From assembly GCF_000711695.1 (NCBI RefSeq), contig NW_013546974.1:1-64000 (forward strand): DNA of 64,000 nt, written 5' to 3'. The stretch comes from Tilletiaria anomala UBC 951. Its lineage: Eukaryota; Basidiomycota; Exobasidiomycetes; Georgefischeriales; Tilletiariaceae. Positions 59,413 to 64,000 of this stretch are shown here, one piece after another. Numbering within the stretch: the stretch's first letter is position 1; every line of letters starts with the position of its first letter. Position numbers and translations under genes: made by a program. The notes below the pieces were generated by a model that was not told the DNA's origin, did not search any database, and saw only the letters and a list, made by a program, of their open reading frames with translations.

Positions 59413-62054
59413 CGTGCCCGCGTGCGTGCCTGTGGCACGCGAGCGCAGTGCAAGGATGGAACCTTCGACGGGCGCTGGGCAATGCAGCGAGCAGTCGCTG
59501 GCGCGCGCAGTGGTTGCGCTGCTGTCGTGTGACGCGTAGCCTCCGTGGCCGTCGAGGCTGCTGCTCGTGCTGCTGCCGTCGCTCTGGCTGCTCGTACTGA
59601 TACTCGTTGGGGGAGCTGCAGGTACGCACGCACATGGGTGGGCGTGTGAATAGGTAAGCAGAGTCAGCTCGCGCTCACACTGGCTGCCACATGTGCTCTG
59701 TTGTCGTGTCCCACTCACGCCGTTGCTGCTGCTGCTGCTCGACGACAGGAGCCAAAACGCGCGGCCTGACGCCCGCGTCTGCGCCCTTTTCTGCTGGCTG
59801 GTTCGCCTTGGCGTCCGCCGACAATGCTGCCCTCGCCCTCGGCTTTGCCTTCGCCTTCTCCTTCGCTTTAACTTCCGCCCTGCCCGTGGGCTGGACGCGG
59901 GTTCCCGTCGTCGCGCCGAAGCGCAGCGTCCTTGCACGCGCGCTGCTGCTGCTGGGTGGAGAGCGATGCGAGCGGCGAGTTCCAGCGCGCTGCAAGCGGT
60001 GTCGAGCGCTTCGAATGGGGCGAAGGCGGAGGGAGAGGCGAGGCGCTCAAAGATGCTGGCGTCAGGATTGACCCGTGACGAAAAGAGTCGCTGTGATGGC
60101 CGTGCAGGGCTCGCTTCGAATGATGCTGTGCTGTAGCTGTCGAGGTATACCGTCCGAAGCTCGTAGATAAAAAAGGATCATGGTCTGCGCGTTCGCCGCG
60201 ATAGACGATGGGCATGTAGCACTCTGGAGCTCACGACAGGTGGTTGATCTGCACTTGGACTCTGCACGATGGAGCTTTTCTGCTGATGATGGTAGGCGAT
60301 GCAAAGGGAGGAAACGATGAAGAAGAGGTCAGATGGCTTGATTTGGAAGCACCGATGAATGAGGGACCTGTAGCATGCAGGATGATGATGCTTTCCCTTC
60401 TTTTCTTGGCAGCAGCAGTAGCTGTTTCCTGGGCAAAGGTATGACTCTGGGCGCCGACTCACACCAGCGCTGTCTACAGTCGATTACCCGTCCGGGTGCT
60501 GGTCCTGCTCCTGCATATATCGCTGAGCGGCGAAGAGAGGAGACAGGTAGACAGGGAGATGCGCAAAAGAAGGGCCGAAAAGATTTCGGGCTCTCGCTTG
60601 CAGCGCCAGCTTTCTGCTGTTTCTTGAGGGGCGTTACTTTGTTGCAGTGCTCGGGTCGAGGGCAAGACAGCACGCGACCTGCGCCAGGCTGAGAAGCTCG
60701 ATCTGTATGTCTGTGCGGCCAGCGACGGCTGCAGACAGCGGCGAGCGGGCAACCGTTCGATCGATCGGTTCTTGACTCGACGTGCTTCCTTGCTTGCTGT
60801 ACCCTGCCGTATGGCGGAGAAGAGAAGGCGAAGGATGATGATGGTGACAGGGATGGGCGCGTCGGCCGGGGTTTGGGGGCTTGCCAACGCTGTTTGACGT
60901 TGTTGGTGTCTCTGTCTCTCAGTGTGTGTGTGTGTGTGTAGTGCGCTGTGGTGCTCGCGCCAAACAGATAGTCACGTGGGTTTGCGAGAAAATGCTGCAG
61001 TGCCAGTCAGCCACCCAGACAGCGAAGGCCTTCTCTGCTAGGTAACAGCAAAAAGAAGAGCGCGCTGCTTCAGCCCTCCAGCACTGCACGGCACTAGCAC
61101 TAGCTCCAGCACGCTTGCATCTGCATACCTCTCCTGCAAGCCCCCCAAGCCCCCAGGCGCTCAGCGCCCAGGGCCTAGCCAGAGAGGAGCGAGGAGCGAG
61201 GACAGAGGACTTGGCCTCTACAAGGTTAGGGCACTTGATCAGACTGCACACTGCGCCTTGACACTCTCGGGCCTCGGAACTGAGTCTCAAACAGGGGAGT
61301 CCCATTTGCTACGCTGTTCCGGACTCTGTCCTTCCGCTCCTCGTTGGACGCTACCCCAATGAGGACGACGGCCCGCACAGGAAAGGCGTCTGCCCTCTGT
61401 TGTAGTAGGGTTATGTGTTTGAACGACAGCTGGGACAACGACACGCACTCATGCGTGGCCAAAACGGGAGCCAGATCCATCTTTGCTCGCCCGTCTCATG
61501 TCGGCGGCCCATAAAAGGCCAGAGAGCGCGCTGCATCAGCAACGCTGTCTGCCTTGAACCCTTGGACTTTTCGTCTTTGGCCACGCCACGCTATGCTAGC
61601 CTCGTGAACTGGGTCTCTCACCGCCCGGAAATAACGCTGCGCATTGTGCCTAGCGCGCAGTGCTTCGCGCAAACGCTAGTGCCGGCGGCCTCACCCGCCG
61701 CACCTTGTCCGCTCCACGACGGGGCAGCGACGTCTCCGCATCCTCCGCTTAAAAGTGCTCGAAGACGACGACTCGCAGTCGTGCGCGAGAGAAGACATCG
61801 CGCCGTCCCCCCGCCGGGCTCATTCCCGCGCTCTGCACATCTCCCACAGTGTGTCCCATGGCGGGCTTCGCGCCCCGCGCTCAAGGTTGAGCAGCACGCG
61901 CACAGGGTCTTCCGTGGCCGAAACACTGGCGCTGGCGCTCGGATTGGCTGCGTAGCCTCGCTCTCGTTTCCTACACATGTATCAAGCAGAACGATGCAAG
62001 CGGATCCCATCTGTATGTTACAAGCGCTTTCCCCCGCGAATATCTGCATTCCGA
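59413..62054. other. Long 5' region with no gene recognised; (TG)n repeat
   Basis: Between the ATG of the disordered-protein gene and the RAD9 stop, both on the minus strand. The part up to about 59720 may hold missed 5' exons of the disordered protein. A donor-like GTGAGTGGG and a CTGCAG acceptor near 59622-59715 suggest an intron there. The rest holds promoter sequence and a (TG) repeat at 60924-60940. No other gene is supported. Confidence 0.45.
60924..60940 (+). repeat. (TG)n microsatellite
   Basis: Eight to nine TG units in an uninterrupted run, in the region upstream of the disordered-protein gene. Confidence 0.9.
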
Positions 62055-64000
62055 TCAGAATAAGGCTTCGTACTGTATGTGTGTGAGACGCACGCAATTC
62101 AGCATACTTCGTCGGGCATGCATGTGCCATGCTCAAGTGGACAGAGACTCACCTTTTCTATCTGCGTCGCTTGCATCGCTTCGTCATCCTCCTCATCCTC
62201 GTCGTCACTTTCCATTTCGCTGTCAGCCAGAAGCGTGCTCCCCTGCAGCAGCGGCAGCGATCGTGTAGGCCGTGCGGAGTCCTCCGGCAATGTCTCGTCC
62301 AGCGGCTCATCCCCCAGGCTTTCATCGCCACCCGCTTCCTCAGCGTGCGATGATGCTTCACTCTTCGGCGCACCGATCGTCACGATGGCTTGGTCCATCA
62401 TTGCTGCGGAAGACCGAGGAGGCGTAGCACCTTCCATGTCGAGCTGCACGCCGAGTAGCTCGTTGCTTGCGTCAATCGGCAGCGGCTCGAATTCATCCAG
62501 ATCCGCATGTGTCACATCCTTGGCGTTAGGCGCCTTCCCCGGAGAGCCCGCTTGTTCATGTAGTACTACCGCATTTGCGCTCGGGCTCATATTCCCGCCT
62601 GCATGTGCGCTACTGGCTGCTGGCGTTGCTTTTGGTCGAGGTCGCAGTCGCAGGCTGGAAGCCGAAGCAGCTGCGGCCATCGAGCCTTCCGCAAGCGTCT
62701 GTGCGATCGCTGCCAGCTCCCGCTGCTCCTCTTCCATTCTGCGTCGGCGCTCCTCTCCACCCTCCTCCTCGCCTTCCTCACGTTGCGCCCTTTCTGCAAC
62801 GCCTGCTACTGCCTTTCTTCCAGCCACAGAGTGAAGGTACAGCTGTGACAGGAGCTGCGAACCAGGCTCTTTCTGCGGCTGCTGCGTTTGCGTAGCTCTC
62901 TCATAAGCCTCGAGTGCGTCAAGACCCGCTTTGTCCGCCTCCAAGTCATTCGCATCCGCTTCATCATCGAAGGGTATGCCCTCTGTCGCCATGGGCGCTG
63001 TGGTAGCTTGCGAGCCACCGCGGAAGAGCGGCGGTGCGTCGTGCTCTTCACTCATCCGGCGGGCATTGTCATTCTGCATCTGCGTAGACTCCATCGGCGT
63101 GCCCTGTTGAATATTCCCCACTCCTCGTGAACTCGAGAGACTAAGATGCTGCGAGGCCTGGCTTTCAAGCACCGTGCGCAGCGAGCCGCTGTCGAGCTTC
63201 GAGCCCCTCACTGAAGACGCATGAGCTCGCGCAGCACCATTGTCGTTCGCGGGCATCCACTGGCTTGTTGCTGCCCTACTCGGCACTGTGAACTGGCTTC
63301 TTCCACGACTGAGCACTTGGCCATCGCCGCAATTCGCGTTCGTCGCGGCGTTGTTGTCGGCGGGGGCAGCGGCTGCGCGAGCTCGTGTGGTGTTGGGATT
63401 CTGGCGTACCTCCTCTCCTGCTCGCGCTTGCGCAGTGCTTTGGTCGGCTGACTCGGTCACATCGTTGGTAGAGGTGGCGAGGACGGTCACAACGCGCGCC
63501 CCTTCGGATGTTCGCAGTTCGACAAAGAGCGGCTCCCCTCCCTCGCTGAAGCGCAGGTCGACCGGGACGCTGAGCGTTTCGGCAAGTGCTAGCGCAGCCT
63601 GCACCAAAACCGCTCAATCATGAGTCAGGCGTTTCGCACAGTGAACGGAAGCAGTTTGGCTCACCCTAAATTCCTTCAATGCAAAGGTCAGCAGCTCTTC
63701 TCTCTCGACGTCAAAAATGTCAAGATCGTCTATGGCTACCTTGAGACTTGTCTGAATGCCCCTCTTGCATTCCTCCTTGAGGGTGGGAAGGTCCTCATGT
63801 TTAGCTTTGAGCAAGCAGACATCATCGTAGCACCACAAGGTCACCTCGCCGAATCGCGTTGAAGTCGAAGCACTTAGAAATTGATCGAGCCATGCCTTTG
63901 ACGTCTGAGGTGAAAGCCGGATCAGGTGGGGTCCCACAGTTCCCATAGGTACCAGCCCACGCCTTGCTTCATATGTTAGTGAATGTCGAATATTCAAATC
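62055..64000 (-). CDS. RAD9: DNA damage checkpoint protein Rad9 (9-1-1 clamp), 5' end outside window
   Basis: Rad9 forms the 9-1-1 clamp with Hus1 and Rad1 and recruits checkpoint kinases. The N-terminal exons extend past the right edge. Visible parts include SKAWLDQFLSAS, a PCNA-like stretch LTFALKEFR that an intron of about 45-55 bp near 63612-63660 joins to AALALAETLSVPVDLRFSEG, and the PCNA-like GEPLFVELRT. The rest of the exon to about 62150 is a disordered phospho-rich tail (SQLYLHSV, DLDEFEPLPIDASNE, acidic DEDEEDDEAMQATQIEK) as in other Rad9 proteins. A donor GTGAGT after IEK and an acceptor CACACATACAG join an 18-nt last exon YEALF plus TGA at 62055-62072, resembling the short phospho-tail end (F-x-x-LF) of Rad9. 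The last exon is inferred. The start is not in the window. Confidence 0.82.

Noticed and set aside
59413-59937. Upstream open frame rich in Arg, as an N-terminal extension of the disordered protein
   Set aside because: It crosses a likely intron and has no ATG in the matching exon frame; only the ATG at 59412 is used, with the possible 5' exon noted.

Overview
The window is fungal nuclear DNA. Genes are compact and on both strands. Most have one to eight short GT-AG introns (about 60-110 bp, a few longer), and the products are core eukaryotic proteins: histone H4, Mediator, Ssu72, SMC5/6, Rad9, UBC9, UFD2 and a fused tryptophan synthase. GC-rich coding sequence, very small exons, a urease accessory gene and an HsbA-like secreted-protein relic suggest a basidiomycete, perhaps of the smut lineage (Ustilaginomycotina). 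That placement is inference. I see no plasmid, phage, CRISPR array, tRNA, rRNA or intact transposon.

Layout. 1-171: 3' end of histone H4. 668-1888 (-): UreG. 2.1-6.15 kb (+): UFD2, a ubiquitin E4. 6.2-7.4 kb (-): 2-oxoglutarate/Fe(II) oxygenase. 7.75-10.83 kb (-): one gene joining a degenerate succinyl-CoA ligase beta-like half to a PTC7-type mitochondrial PP2C phosphatase. 11.4-12.8 kb (+): DNAJC9-like J protein. 12.9-14.0 kb (-): MED4. 14.5-15.6 kb (-): SSU72. 16.6-17.3 kb (+): two ubiquitin units fused to an AN1 zinc finger. 19.0-20.4 kb (+): aspartate aminotransferase. 20.5-21.8 kb (-): NSE1. 22.2-23.2 kb (+): flavin reductase-like protein. 23.6-24.3 kb (+): PDCD5 homologue. 24.7-27.8 kb (-): DBP4 helicase. 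28.7-31.0 kb (+): TRP5. 31.8-33.9 kb (+): disordered KEN-box protein. 34.5-35.75 kb (+): UBC9 in seven exons. 36.6-37.7 kb (+): epoxide hydrolase pseudogene. 38.2-40.8 kb (-): FMO-like monooxygenase. 41.4-45.4 kb (+): MUS81. 45.4-48.7 kb: gene-poor. 48.7-49.4 kb (+): HsbA-like relic. 50.0-52.6 kb (+): ADCK2/CQD1-type kinase-like protein. 53.65-55.7 kb (+): carboxypeptidase S. 56.1-59.4 kb (-): large disordered protein. 62.06 kb to the right edge (-): RAD9, cut by the window end.

The genes do not form a cluster or operon. Some functions recur by chance or loose association: ubiquitin/SUMO (UFD2, Ub-AN1, UBC9, NSE1), genome maintenance (NSE1, MUS81, RAD9, DNAJC9) and mitochondria/coenzyme Q (PTC7 half, CQD1-like). 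The two strongest oddities are the succinyl-CoA-ligase-like::PTC7 fusion, whose ligase half has lost apparent Mg-ATP ligands and whose phosphatase half keeps an internal presequence-like patch, and the diubiquitin-AN1 fusion with its 5'UTR intron ending exactly at the ATG. Several exons (18-43 nt) were placed by joining splice sites to family-conserved protein sequence; those joins are inference from the sequence.
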